The position numbers were made by a program, and so were the translations under genes. Of a DNA stretch of 23,393 nt, positions 10,202 through 20,573 are shown piece by piece. The stretch comes from Amphimedon queenslandica (Eukaryota > Porifera > Demospongiae > Haplosclerida > Niphatidae). Each line of letters starts with the position of its first letter. Position 1 is the first letter of the stretch. The notes beneath the pieces are model-generated. The model saw only the letters and a list, made by a program, of their open reading frames with translations. It was not told where the DNA came from and did no database searches. The stretch lies in contig NW_003546297.1 in assembly GCF_000090795.2 (NCBI RefSeq), positions 136,489-159,881 of the forward strand, given 5' to 3'.

Positions 10202-12175
10202 TTATTCTTTATCGTCGTTATTTCTTGTATTTCTACCGTACCTCTTCTCAAACTCTTCCTGTATATCCTCAAGTTCCTTTCCCCTTGTCTCAGGTATCAA
10301 AAAGAACACAAACGGAATACTCAAAGCAGAAATTGCACCGAAAGTCCACCACGCACCGTAAGGATTCACCAGGTCTTCGTATGGCTGAAAAGCAAATGTG
10401 ACAATGGTTGAAAAGGTCCAATTGACAGCCGTTGTTATTCCGCTGAGGATACCACGGGTCTGTAGAGGGGTCAGCTCACCCATCATTACCCACGGGATGG
10501 GACCCCAACCAATAGAGAACCCAATTATAAAGACAGCAAGACACACAACAGCAAGATATGAGAACTTGTTGGAATCGTCAAGATTGGTATGATGAGCAGT
10601 GAGGTAGTAATAGACACCTAATCCAATGGCACTGAGTGACAGGAGGAGTCCACCTGTACATAGCAATATTTTCCTGCCCAACATATCTATGAGTACTACA
10701 GACACGAAAGTAAAAATAACTTGGATGACTCCAACACCAAAATCAGCAGCTAGATTAGCATCTTGAACTTTAGCAGTCTTTAAAACGGTCCCGGCATAAA
10801 ATATGATAACATTAATCCCACAAAACTGCTGGAAGAACATAAGAAATACTGCAAATATCAGCGGGATGTACGAGTATTTGTATCGCAACATTTTCAGTTT
10901 ATCCACGAGGGATAATTCAGCATCCCTTTCCAGTCCCTTGTCCAAAGTGCTCATCTCCTTCTGGATATTGGCCCTTGGGCCACGTAACTTGCAAAGGATA
11001 CGGTTAGCTTCAAGGCGTTCATTATTAGCCATTAGCCAACGAGGGGTTTCTGGCAAGAAGAGAACCACAACAACAAATACCAGTGACAAGCCAGCTGCTA
11101 CCAAAGCTCCGTAATAGTAACGACAAAAAGATGTCAACAGGTATATTATTAGGATACCTAATGTCACTCCTAGCTGGTTCAAGGCACCAAATAATCCTTT
11201 AAGACTAGCAGGGGATATCTCCAATATGTACACCTACAAGAGAACAATAAAGATGACATGAAATGTGAAATACATTACACATGTACATGTATAGCTAAAG
11301 TTTTTCTTTAAAAACAGGAAGAGGTGTACCACTTTTCCATTCAAATTGGCAACAGTTGATTTTAATGATGCTATTATCAATTTCATTGGAACGAAAGGTA
11401 ATCATAACAAAAGCTGTAGCAATAACAGGAGTATGCAGTTATTGCAATAGCATGAGCATAGAAAGCAAACTGGGAAGAGAAAACAATACAAATTAATCAA
11501 ATTGGAGCAATCTTGAAGCATTCAAGTCTTTCAATTTTAAACCACAAACTCATTTTGTGTTTAAAAACTTACCGGGACAACAAGAGAATAACAACCAGCT
11601 GCTAGCCCGGTCAAAAACCGCCCAACCAATAGCATTACTAGCACAGGAGTGGAGTTATCATCCCTAATGAAATACCAAGAGCCAGCAATGACAGCCCAAC
11701 CAATAACACAAGGAATGCTCCCAACCATAAGTAAAGCAGTACGACCAAATTTATCAGAGGCAACGCCAGTAAATGTGGCCCCAATAAGAGCCCCAACATT
11801 AATAATACTCTATAATAAGAGAATCCGTTATAATAAAGAGAATCTTGATATTATGCAACGACTTACCCCAATGTATTTAAAGTTTTTATCAGAGGGTACG
11901 GCCATTGTACCAACATTGCTAGAAAGGTCTAGCTGAGCAAGTGAACTGTAGCCTAAGGCAAAACCAGTGAGCACTGCTCCCAAAGCTGCGATACAAGAGT
12001 AAAGGAAAACTATACGTAGCCGCTGCTCCCCTGATGATATTTCACGATAGAGTGCCACGAGTGGATTAACATTTTTAGACTTGTCCTCTTGTGTAGAAGA
12101 TTGTATGGAGTTGTCTGGAATGGTACTGTACCTTATATCACCGTTTCTATTGATGGGAGAACGTTCAGAAGACAT
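10202..12175 (-). CDS. Facilitative sugar transporter, SLC2/GLUT family (class III/GLUT8-like)
   Basis: Three minus-strand exons: 12175-11867, 11809-11573 and 11233-10202, GT-AG and phase 0 at both joins, encoding 525 residues. Major-facilitator sugar transporter signatures occur in order: DKFGR in loop 2-3 (about 122-126), GRFLTG, PETPRW ending the first half (about 243-248), QQFCGIN in helix 7 (about 317-323), GRK in loop 8-9, GWGPIPW in helix 10, and PETRGK after helix 12 (about 496-501). Twelve hydrophobic segments are expected, and the hydrophilic N-terminus is about 50 residues. Passive hexose (or trehalose-like) transport across a membrane is predicted from the family; substrate and membrane cannot be told. 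The class assignment rests on overall resemblance to GLUT6/8 and Tret1-like proteins. An AATAAA (10206-10201) overlaps the stop codon. The gene is divergent from SNX19. Confidence 0.92.
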
Positions 12176-12504
12176 CTCTGAGGCGATACCTGCTCAAGAA
12201 GAAGGCGACGATGAACGGACTTTGAACTAATGGGTGTGAGGGGGGTGAGGTGGGGGTAGGGCTATCCTGCAAGATCACGTGACTGTAAAACATAATTATT
12301 CATAGATTAGACTTTTCAGTCAGACCAGTGAGATCAGATCTGTAATGAGAGGGCTAAAGTCTGAAGAGCAGGCCATTATTAGCAGCTTAGCAAGTTGCTA
12401 AACTCTAAAACCAAAACTTTGCAAAAAATTGATGAGCCCCACCCTAAGTAGGTGTGGACATGCAGATATTTATGACCCCCCCTACTTGAGGGTGTGGTGA
12501 CAAG
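12176..12504. promoter_or_regulatory. Putative bidirectional promoter between sugar transporter and SNX19
   Basis: The 329-bp gap between divergent starts holds a G-rich run near 12236-12260 and ATCACGTGACT near 12275-12285, a palindromic E-box core with flanks like the MiT/TFE lysosomal-gene (CLEAR) element. It also holds an imperfect inverted repeat next to the SNX19 start. The function of each element is inference. Confidence 0.5.
12437..12497. repeat. Imperfect inverted repeat just upstream of SNX19
   Basis: The left arm (12437-12457, CCCCACCCTAAGTAGGTGTGG) and the right arm (about 12476-12497) are reverse complements at roughly four fifths of positions by eye, with a short AT-rich loop. 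The structure ends about 7 bp before the SNX19 ATG and could fold in DNA or in a leader RNA. It may also be a small transposon remnant. Confidence 0.6.
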
Positions 12505-15500
12505 ATGTCTCCATACCGTTATAGTTTTTTCCAGTATGCTTTGATACTCTCTGCTGGATGCTGCGGAGCACTGGCCGTCCTCAGCCTCCCCACTATAGCT
12601 GTATTCGCTCTCATACTCATCGCCTTTCTCTCTTATGCCCTAGTTCGTTACGTTTTTTATCATCCCGGAGGCCGGGTCTGGAGACTAGCCATCAAACCCT
12701 ACCTGACCAGCAGGCTCTTATTATCAGCCAGTCCCGCCAAATCCACCTCAAAGAGATCCGAGCTGGTACACAAAGAGGCGCAAAAGTTCATCCAGCTCAT
12801 AATAAGGGACTTTATAGTAAGCTGGTACAAGCAGATCTCGGAGAACCCAGAGTTCCCACAGGAGACCGTGTGTCTCTTGGAACACTTAGCTAACGACTTG
12901 CAGGCCCGAGTTGCAACCGTCGACATTCGCTCGACAATCCTCTCTCTCCTCCCTCTCCTTGATCCTTATCTGACAGCTCTTAATGAGGTTGGGTATGTTA
13001 ATGAGAGAGGGAAGAGTACATTTGATGTAACCCATACCTATTGCCTAATGCTTTTTGAAAAGAAACCTCATTTAGTGCACCCGGCATTGAAGAACAGTCA
13101 AACCGAAGTCGAGCACCTCCAAAGGCTAGTAGACACTTTTATTAGTAGCAGTAATGTCATACCCTCTAATTACAAGCAATGCGATATCGCCGTCCAATTT
13201 ATACGTGAAATACTGGTCTATCGGGTTTTTCAGCCTCTCTTTGATCTTGTTTGCGAGCCAGAGTTCCTCCTAAGAGGCATACCACTTTTACTAGCCAAGG
13301 CAAGCGACGAAAAGATACGCCAAGTCATGTTAGATATTGAAGCAGAGAACCTCATACTCGATAAACACTTAAGCCAACCTACCGGCCTACTGACGCCATT
13401 TACGAGCTTGCCAGCGCCACCGCCCATTCACATACCTGACTCAGCACGTTATACATGTAGAACCTCCTACCCTCACAGAATGGGAAGGGACTATCAGTAT
13501 CCTCCTAGCAGTGCTTCAAGCAATGGTGGGATGATAGATGATGAGCTCCTTGATTGTACTGATGATTCTGTTTATGTTAATTTGCCGCCAATTTACATTG
13601 ATAAACACGTGAGGGTTGATACTAAGGATGGAGTCCACACTGGATACATAATCAAGGTTGTTGTTGTTATTATTATTATTATTGTTATTGTTATTATTAT
13701 TATTATTTTAGTTTCCTTCCAAGATGCTTGATGAGAGTCAACTCTTGTCTTTACACCTTGAAGAAGAGACTGAGTTGGAAAGTTTAAAAAGATACAGTGA
13801 GTTTGCTAGCTTTCACAAGACACTAAGCAATGGGCGATACAGTCATGTGGCTAAAGGTGAGTAATTACATATAGAAGATGTACATGTACCTGAAATATAT
13901 CCACATAAAAAAGCATCTGTAATAAGGACACCTTTATAAGTACAAATTAGAGTACCTTAGAAATGAGGACACCTAAAAGTGTTTGTAGTAGAGGCTACAG
14001 TTACACTGAGTCTAGAGGGGTGTGTTATTGGTCAATGTATCTGGGCAATTAGTACAAGTGTCTGGTGTTTGTTGTGGCTGTGTACATATATGTCATCTTT
14101 TTGTCTGTTTTAAAAATAAGGTTTGTGGGTACATGTACATGTACATGTCAGTGTGTGTTTGTTAGCATGTGATGTGCATGTGCCAGACTGTTTATTTATT
14201 TATTTATTTATTTATTGAACTTTGCATGTCTATAACTGTAGGTCTTTCTTTGCCTGACAGACGGATCTTTTCTCACATCATTAATAAAATACCTTTCTCT
14301 TCCGGCGAGCCTGACCCAACCACCATCTTGGAGAGAAAGGAGGGCTTAGAAAGCTACCTACAGGTAAGTTGGTTCTTTCTAATTCCTCCAGCTGCTTCTG
14401 TTATTTAAAAAGGTCACTCTCTTCATTGCCTTGTGGTGTGTGTCATACATATCTAGCTAGCCACAGTGTTGTTTTACAGTGATCAATGGGTCCTCCCTAT
14501 TGCCATGGATAAGAATATATAGGGAAGACATGTTATTGTGACCAGAGCAGATTAACAATATGAATTAGTAATGGGGGAGGAACAGGGTTTCCCACAATGA
14601 AGTGAGCTCATTAGTATGTTGAATGAGCTTACAAGCACTACATGTTTATTGAATATAGTGCATGGCGTTCGGAGCAATTTTAAAATTCATAAGAATCTAA
14701 TTTCGATAGGAATCAGCTCAAAATTTCTACGCAACATAAGTACATGTATACGTATCAGAAAAAATTATATAAAAGTGAAGAATTCTATCCTTGGGATTTT
14801 TGTTGAAATGCCCTATACTACTGAGTACAGGGTTTTTGGCCCAATTTTTGAGCAACTTGACAATCCACTGACAAGAAGCTTCATAAGCACTATGCCAACA
14901 TCCTGTAGGAGAGCCTGCATGGTGAGAGACTGAAGGGATGTTTAGATATACTGACTGATATGTTGAAATGATTATTTTTGTGATAATAGACTCAGTTTAG
15001 AGTCTGTTTGGGAATAGAAGCAGTAATACTTTGCCATTAAAATGACATTAATATTTCTCTACTGCATGTATGTACGAAATGTGCTTAATACTGTATCATG
15101 TAAATTATTATACACGTGTGCTATTTCCATGTGCATGTATTTATAGAGTGTTGTAGCTGTGAAGGAGATAAAGGAGAGTCCTGAATTCAGACAGTTCCTA
15201 TTTTCTGGTGTGACTTCCTTACAAGAGGCTCAAATATTCAGCACAAGGCCAGGCATGGCTAGAAGGGACTGGAGAAAATCCATGGCAGTCGAAAAACCAA
15301 CAGTAAGCTAGTTTAAATGTATTTATTACTTTTGCATTGCTGTCCATTTTAGATTCAGTCGGAGCAGCCGTTTTCCGACGTCCTTGTATCATTTACTGAG
15401 AGTCACGATCTGCCAATGCCACATAAAGGAGGAGCCTTGAACACATGCAACTCTCCATCTAATAGTAACACTGATGAAGGAGGACATACTAGTACTAGAA

Positions 15501-16541
15501 CTGGGCCAGTAGCCTCTACAGCTAGCGACTCTATTACTGTACAAGATGTAATGCAGTTAATACCCACAGCTGTGTGGTCCTTTTTCTCCCGAGAGCTGGG
15601 AAGAGGTGTGGTCGATGATCATGTGACTCTAGCTGCCGAGAGAGAGGCGGAGTCGCCGCTAATGAACTCACTGTTAAGCCTCGCCAATGAAGCCACAAGA
15701 ACGACGAGCCCTGAGCTATGGATAACGTCAGAAGGAACCCAGTTAGGAATATTGGGCATCTGTGGAGATACCCTGGACTCTTACCTAATGAATGCAAGTA
15801 GCTTATGTATATATACATCTAGTAAAGGGCATTTCATCAAAATTGGCCAAAATTAATTAGAAGAGCATGTTCTTGTTTTTGTGGTGTAGATATTTGACTC
15901 ATAGATCATGCTTTTTAGCCTGACTTAGCATGCTTTGTGGCAAACCCTGCAATGGATGTACATAAAAATGCTACAATTGTATACTTAAATTGTTATAATA
16001 TTTACTTTGCTCATTTCTTTTTTTGCAGGAGCTGTTAGAAGTTGTGAGTGATGAAACAAGATGGGCCCGTGCTTTATATAACCTGCGTCACCTCCTCTGG
16101 CCCAATGGAGGCGAACTGTCTCTATCCTCCACCCCTCCACTGACTGATACACAGAAACGACAGCAGAGGCAAGAAGCAGTCGACGAAATAAAGAACTTTT
16201 TACCAAGTAAGTTGTATGGTATGGTATATGCATTTTATAGTTTATGATGATAATAGATGCATTGCCTTGGCTCATTGGTGCTGGCTCTTATGATGAAGCT
16301 ATTGAACATTGTCTGAACTACATTCAAAACCCTAGAATTAACCGGTAAAATAACAACACATAATGCTTATTATAATGGTAAAGTAATAATGATACTTTAT
16401 TGTGTATTATTCTGTAGGCACTTTTTATTTCGAGCGTTGGATATTCTCTTTTCTCAGATAGTCCCTGAAGTGAAGGATACTGAGTTTCAGGACCGTTTGG
16501 TCAAAATGAGGTCCAAGCCAAGTTTTTTATCACTTTCTTAA
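12505..16541 (+). CDS. SNX19: Sorting nexin 19-like (TM - PXA - PX - nexin C)
   Basis: Eight exons: 12505-13656, 13712-13856, 14242-14363, 15147-15302, 15353-15793, 16029-16206, 16257-16344 and 16418-16541, in phase, encoding 801 residues. Two hydrophobic helices lie at about residues 8-51, followed by a PXA domain (about 85-290; includes DIRSTILSLLPLLDPYL). A PX domain follows (about 365-495; LKRYSEFASFHKTL is the phosphoinositide-binding RYSEF block), then a low-complexity linker and a C-terminal nexin domain (about 670-775; LWPNGG, NPRINRHFLF). There is no RGS domain, which separates SNX19 from SNX13/14/25. The family anchors in the ER and endosomal membranes and binds phosphoinositides. 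Intron 5 uses a GC donor (GCAAGT at 15794). The exon 3 to exon 4 join gives an ungapped match to the family helix after PX, so the possible extra exon at 14853-14921 is excluded here. The stop lies 75 bp before PRMT9. Confidence 0.92.
14187..14217 (+). repeat. (TTTA)n microsatellite in SNX19 intron 2
   Basis: About seven TTTA units shortly before the exon 3 acceptor at 14240-14241. The preceding 14130-14143 holds overlapping TACATGTA palindromes. Confidence 0.85.
14660..14870 (+). repeat. Dispersed single copy of the 188-bp palindrome repeat (SNX19 intron 3)
   Basis: The order of blocks matches the KCTD5-intron unit: a TCTAATTT block, GGAATCAGCTCAAA, a CAACATAAG/ACATGTAT block, a TATCAGAAAAAATTAT block, a decayed palindrome (CCCTATACTACTGAGTACAGGG, 14811-14832) and TTTGGCCCAATTTTTGAGCAACTT. 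The element ends at about 14860 with an AG that could act as a splice acceptor. Confidence 0.8.
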
Positions 16542-16616
16542 TTTTTTTTTTGCTTTTTTTCAATTTTTAAATTTTAATTTGTATTTAAATTTAATTAAAC
16601 ATTTATTAAGAATAAA
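16542..16616 (+). promoter_or_regulatory. T-rich SNX19-PRMT9 spacer with acceptor-like AG and AATAAA
   Basis: The 75-bp gap between two same-strand genes is a T-rich tract ending in ATTATTAAG (AG at 16609-16610). AATAAA (16611-16616) follows and directly abuts the PRMT9 ATG. It could serve as SNX19 poly(A) signal, as a 3' splice site for a PRMT9 leader exon or a trans-spliced leader, or both. The gap leaves little room for an independent promoter. Confidence 0.45.
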
Positions 16617-18070
16617 ATGTCTGACACTGAGTTGTTCTCTGTACTGGAAGGAGCCAGCACTAGGAGTGATTTACTGGATGTGTTGGGAGAATTCACAGAC
16701 GCTAATGATCCCCGACTATTGCTCTCTCTTGCTAAAAAGTGTCAAGAGCATTCAATGTACAGAGAATCTGAGGCTCTACACGAGAGGGCATTAGAAAAGG
16801 CACCACTAGCTCCTGCCATTAAAGAGTCTTTGCGCCATTTGTATCTCAGTATGGTCGACCGATGGCATTATTTGATGCTAAATGATATACAGCGTAACTC
16901 AAATTATTTTAAAGCTATTTTGAGCACCGTAAGATCAATGGAGTCCTCGTCCACCACAGTGCTGGACATAGGGGCAGGGTCTGGTATATTGAGGTGCGTG
17001 CCTTATATTTAATAATTAATTAGTAAATCAATTGAAATTTAATTAGGGCAGGGCATTTTAAATAGTAAATATGGCTCGATTATTATTTCTGATACATATG
17101 GGTATCTCTATGCTATGTTGAAAGTTTGAACTGGTTCCGACAAAATATTCCAGAATTATGAGAGTTTTTTAGAAGTAAATTTTAAAAAAGCAAAGGTGGC
17201 CCGATTTTTTGTAATTTAAAAAATTTGTAAAAAATCTAAACTTGATCGGAATCAGCTCAAACTTACTACACAACATAAGAAGATGTATATGTATCAGAAA
17301 AAAATTTTAAAATAGTGAATCCTCTCCTAGTCATTTTTGGCAAAATTTGGCAAAAGACCCTGTACTATAGCCTTTGCTTTTTTCTGAAAATTGACTCCGA
17401 AATTACCCCCAATTTTTATTACATTTTCTGTTATATATTGATGTTCTTGTACTGTGTAGAAAGTTTAAACTGATTCCAAGCTCAAATTCTGGAGCTATGA
17501 GCATTTTAAAGTTGTCTGAGTTACTATGATATGTAAGTATATTAATCTTAATTTCAGTTTGATGGCAGTCAGAGCCGGAGCAGTGAAAGTGTTTGCTTGT
17601 GAATTGAGTGATGTTATGTGTGAGCTATGTCAAGATGTGATCAGTGCTAATGATATGTCGGATCAAATTGAAGTGATTCATTCCGTATCAACAGAACTGA
17701 CTCAACTACCTGAAAGGTAATTTTAAAAATAATAAAAAATAGTAATAATGATTTTCTTTTAGAGTATCCCTTATAATAACCGAGACGGTGGATGCTGGTT
17801 TATTAGGTGAACTGATAGTACCTTCTTTGAGACATGCTTGGACCACATTCCTTCAGCCGAATCTCACCAATGGTCACATGATAGTACCTCATGTGATACC
17901 TTGTGGGGCTACAGTGTACGTCTGCCCAGTTGAATGCAGTGAAATACGGAAACAATCAAAGTTAGTTTTAGTAAGAGCTGATTTTTAAAAATGACAAGTA
18001 CTATTTTAAAACTTTTTTCTTGTATAATAATAATTAATTTAATACTATTATATTTTTATTATTACTATTA

Positions 18071-18139
<69 letters not shown>

Positions 18140-20052
18140 GGTTGCTCAATCCTCAGCTCCTCCCTCTCACCCATCCTATTCAAATTACTGGTAGTTGTAA
18201 GTTCAATGATACTCATTCATCCTTGGTCCAAGAGCCTTACTCCTGTGAGAGACTCTCGGCCATTAGAGGCTCCTTCAAGTACCTGTCATCTCCTCAAGTT
18301 GCTCTCTCCTTCAATTTTGCTGACCCAGCGGTATTAATATTGAATTGTTTGTTTTGCATTTGGGAATATTATCATTCATTAACAAGTATTCTTTGAGTGT
18401 TGGTTATTTCTTTTCAAGTGAATCTTCACACAAATTATCCACTCAACCCACAACCATATAATATGTATACGTTATGTCAACATGTACTGTGATTGATAAA
18501 TCATACATTCACTTTGATCCCTTGCTAAATTCACTTTAAAAATTATTGTGCCATTAAAGATACATGTATTATAATACTATCTTTTTTTCTTTATGCAGGT
18601 ACCACTTCCCCCTCCTAACAACCTGTCCTTTCCCATACTTCATGAAGGAAGGATGGACTGCCTAGTAAGTTGGTTCACACTCCATCTTGACAGAAACCAT
18701 CACATCTCAACTTCGCCCTCGTCCTCCACCTCATGGGAACAAGCAATATTCCCTTTTAATGAGACTCAAGAAGAGTACTTGCTCTTGTCCAAAGGCTATA
18801 CACTACCAGTCCTGGCTAGTTGTACTGATACTGAACTCGTGTTAAGGATAAATCAGGAATCAAGTAAAGAAGATGATACTGATACTGATATCAATGCTCA
18901 TAGTGTTGCTGCTCCTCTTGGCAGTGATGTTGTCTCACGTTATTACGTTGAGAGGAGTGAGCTCTTACGTCTTAATGATGAAGGGTATATAAATAGAGTA
19001 ATGAGTGCATTGAGATCCTTTCAAGAAGAGGAGGAGGAGGAGCTAGAGGAGGAGGAGGGAGAGGGTGTTACTGTACTAGATATTACTGACCTACCATTGA
19101 TTTCATTGTTAATGGTTAAAGCAGACAATAAAACTGGAGGGAACTCACCAGCTGCTGCACTTAAAGATAGTCCAATCTCTACAAACTCAATGGTTGGCAT
19201 GGAGTATGTGCTACTAGGCAGTACTAGGCCTTATTATGAAGAGCTGGTACAACAGGTGATAGAATCTAATGGCATTAGAGACAAGGTCTCGCTAATGTCA
19301 ATTTCTGAGGCTCATACTCTTGCCAATGGCGATCTGTGGGACATTATCTACTGTGAACTGATAACACCTCAAGGGACATTGAACACTCATTCAATACAGC
19401 TACTGAGATTAATCAGGTAATTTACTAGTAAAATTATCATTATTATTATTATTATTGTTATTATTATTATTATGCTTTTATTTTTGTTTTTTAAAATTAG
19501 GCCAGATCAATCCCAGTTGTTATGTCATACGGTACAGTTACATGTTGTGGGTGTGGCTAGTCCGGCATTGCGAGCTCATTCATGTGTCTTGGGGACTGTC
19601 CCTACATTAGGGTTTGATATAGCTAGTTATATCAATAAATATCAAGTTAGTGATTATCATGCAAGGTTGAGATAAATTAGTAATTAATTGTTATTAGGTT
19701 AGTCATTATACAGATATTAATCTGGAAACATTTCCTCATGAAACTGTTACTAAAAATAGTAACGTATCGCTATCACTATCAAACTATTGTGATGTAAGCC
19801 AGTAATAATTATGATGATGAAATTATTATTATTATTATTATTATTATAAGAAAGACACAAAACAGACAAAAGGGGGACAAAAAGGGAGGACCCTGTACAT
19901 AGAAAGAAAAAAGAAACAAAAAACAGAAAGAGAAACTACATGTACAATAAAAAACAAAGTTAAATGAAACCATCTACCACTGATGGAGGGGTGGTAGATC
20001 AACATAACCACATCTGTGCATTGAAGTGCCAGAGAGCTATAGAGAGTCTTTA

Positions 20053-20106
<54 letters not shown>

Positions 20107-20407
20107 TAGATTGAAGTGGATCTGTCTATAGATGTTATAAAAACTGAGTCCATTACTGGTTTCTGTTACTGGTTCACTCTTTGCTACCATGACAACCAGT
20201 CCTTGTGTACAGGTCCTCACTCGTACGAAGGAGTAAGCGAAATAAACAATTTATGGCTCTCTTTATGCAGTCTCTGTTTTTTATTAGAGTCATTGGCATC
20301 AAGCGGCTTTTCTATTAAAAGAAGATGTGTCTGTATCGGAAGGTCAGACCCTACCTGTCCATGTTTCAGTGCAAGATGGAGCGCTTGACATTAGACTAGT
20401 AGAATGA
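16617..20407 (+). CDS. PRMT9: Protein arginine methyltransferase 9-like (TPR + tandem methyltransferase domains)
   Basis: Nine exons: 16617-16993, 17558-17716, 17763-17960, 18141-18330, 18599-19416, 19501-19645, 19698-19793, 20110-20232 and 20288-20407, GT-AG and in phase, encoding 741 residues. A short helical, TPR-like N-terminus precedes RWHYLMLNDIQRN. SAM-binding motif I is VLDIGAGSGIL (about 115-125), and TETVDAGLLGE (185-195) is the double-E loop in the PRMT9 form. The second, degenerate methyltransferase half includes an acidic run (EEEEEELEEEE), FDIASYINKYQ-type sequence and a terminal SHWHQAAFLL segment, as in PRMT9. The family symmetrically dimethylates arginine; the known substrate in mammals is the splicing factor SF3B2. 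It is about 100 residues shorter than the human protein. Several introns end in ATT microsatellites, and intron 1 holds inverted repeat elements. Confidence 0.92.
17085..17510. repeat. Inverted copies of the palindrome-repeat family in PRMT9 intron 1
   Basis: A forward partial copy (about 17205-17370: CTAAACTTGATCGGAATCAGCTCAAACTT-like, ACATAAGAAGATGTAT, CCCTGTACTATAG) is bracketed by perfect 13-bp inverted repeats AAAAAAGCAAAGG (17184-17196) and its complement (17371-17383). On each side lies a reverse-orientation relative, recognised by TTCTGATACATATG...GTTGAAAGTTTGAACTGGTTCC (about 17095-17150) and ATTTTCTGTTATATATTG...AAAGTTTAAACTGATTCC (about 17420-17480). The whole intron could fold into a large stem. 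Confidence 0.7.
18058..18140 (+). repeat. (TTA)n microsatellite abutting PRMT9 exon 4 acceptor
   Basis: About 25 TTA units run without interruption into the TTATTATTAG acceptor. Translations of this stretch give artificial poly-Leu (plus) and poly-Asn (minus) frames that are not genes. Confidence 0.9.
19794..20109 (-). repeat. PRMT9 intron 7: unit flanked by ATT microsatellites, possible SINE-like insertion
   Basis: A roughly 200-bp A-rich segment (19850-20052) lies between ATT runs (about 19826-19848 and 20055-20108). Read on the minus strand it ends in a (TAA)n-type tail, as some non-LTR retroelements do. It contains a 9-bp inverted repeat (ATCTACCAC 19972-19980 / GTGGTAGAT 19991-19999). 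No target-site duplication was identified, so mobility is only a suggestion. Confidence 0.35.
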
Positions 20408-20573
20408 GTGGTGTTTGGGACAAGCAAAATTTTGTAGTAATTTTTTTAATTTTGATTTCAGGTAGTCACTATAGTCATTATTATTGTCATTGTGCCAATT
20501 ACTCATTCACTATCTGAGTTTGTTGCCAGAAATACTGGAAGCACGGCACATTTCTAAAGGCAGCAGTACTATA

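Noticed and set aside
10398..11114. Plus-strand open frames opposite the sugar transporter
   Set aside because: They are antisense shadows of exon 3, which has unambiguous transporter motifs on the minus strand.
15534..15818. Minus-strand open frame inside SNX19 exon 5
   Set aside because: Shadow of the plus-strand exon, which joins in phase to the nexin C domain.
18034..18216. Minus-strand frame with a long asparagine run and plus-strand frame with a long leucine run
   Set aside because: Both are translations of the (TTA)n microsatellite at a PRMT9 acceptor; only the flanking exon 4 is coding, in another frame.
20484..20573. N-terminal extension of M35-like copy A
   Set aside because: It starts from a non-ATG codon, would place a hydrophilic stretch before a clear signal peptide, and has no counterpart in copy B.
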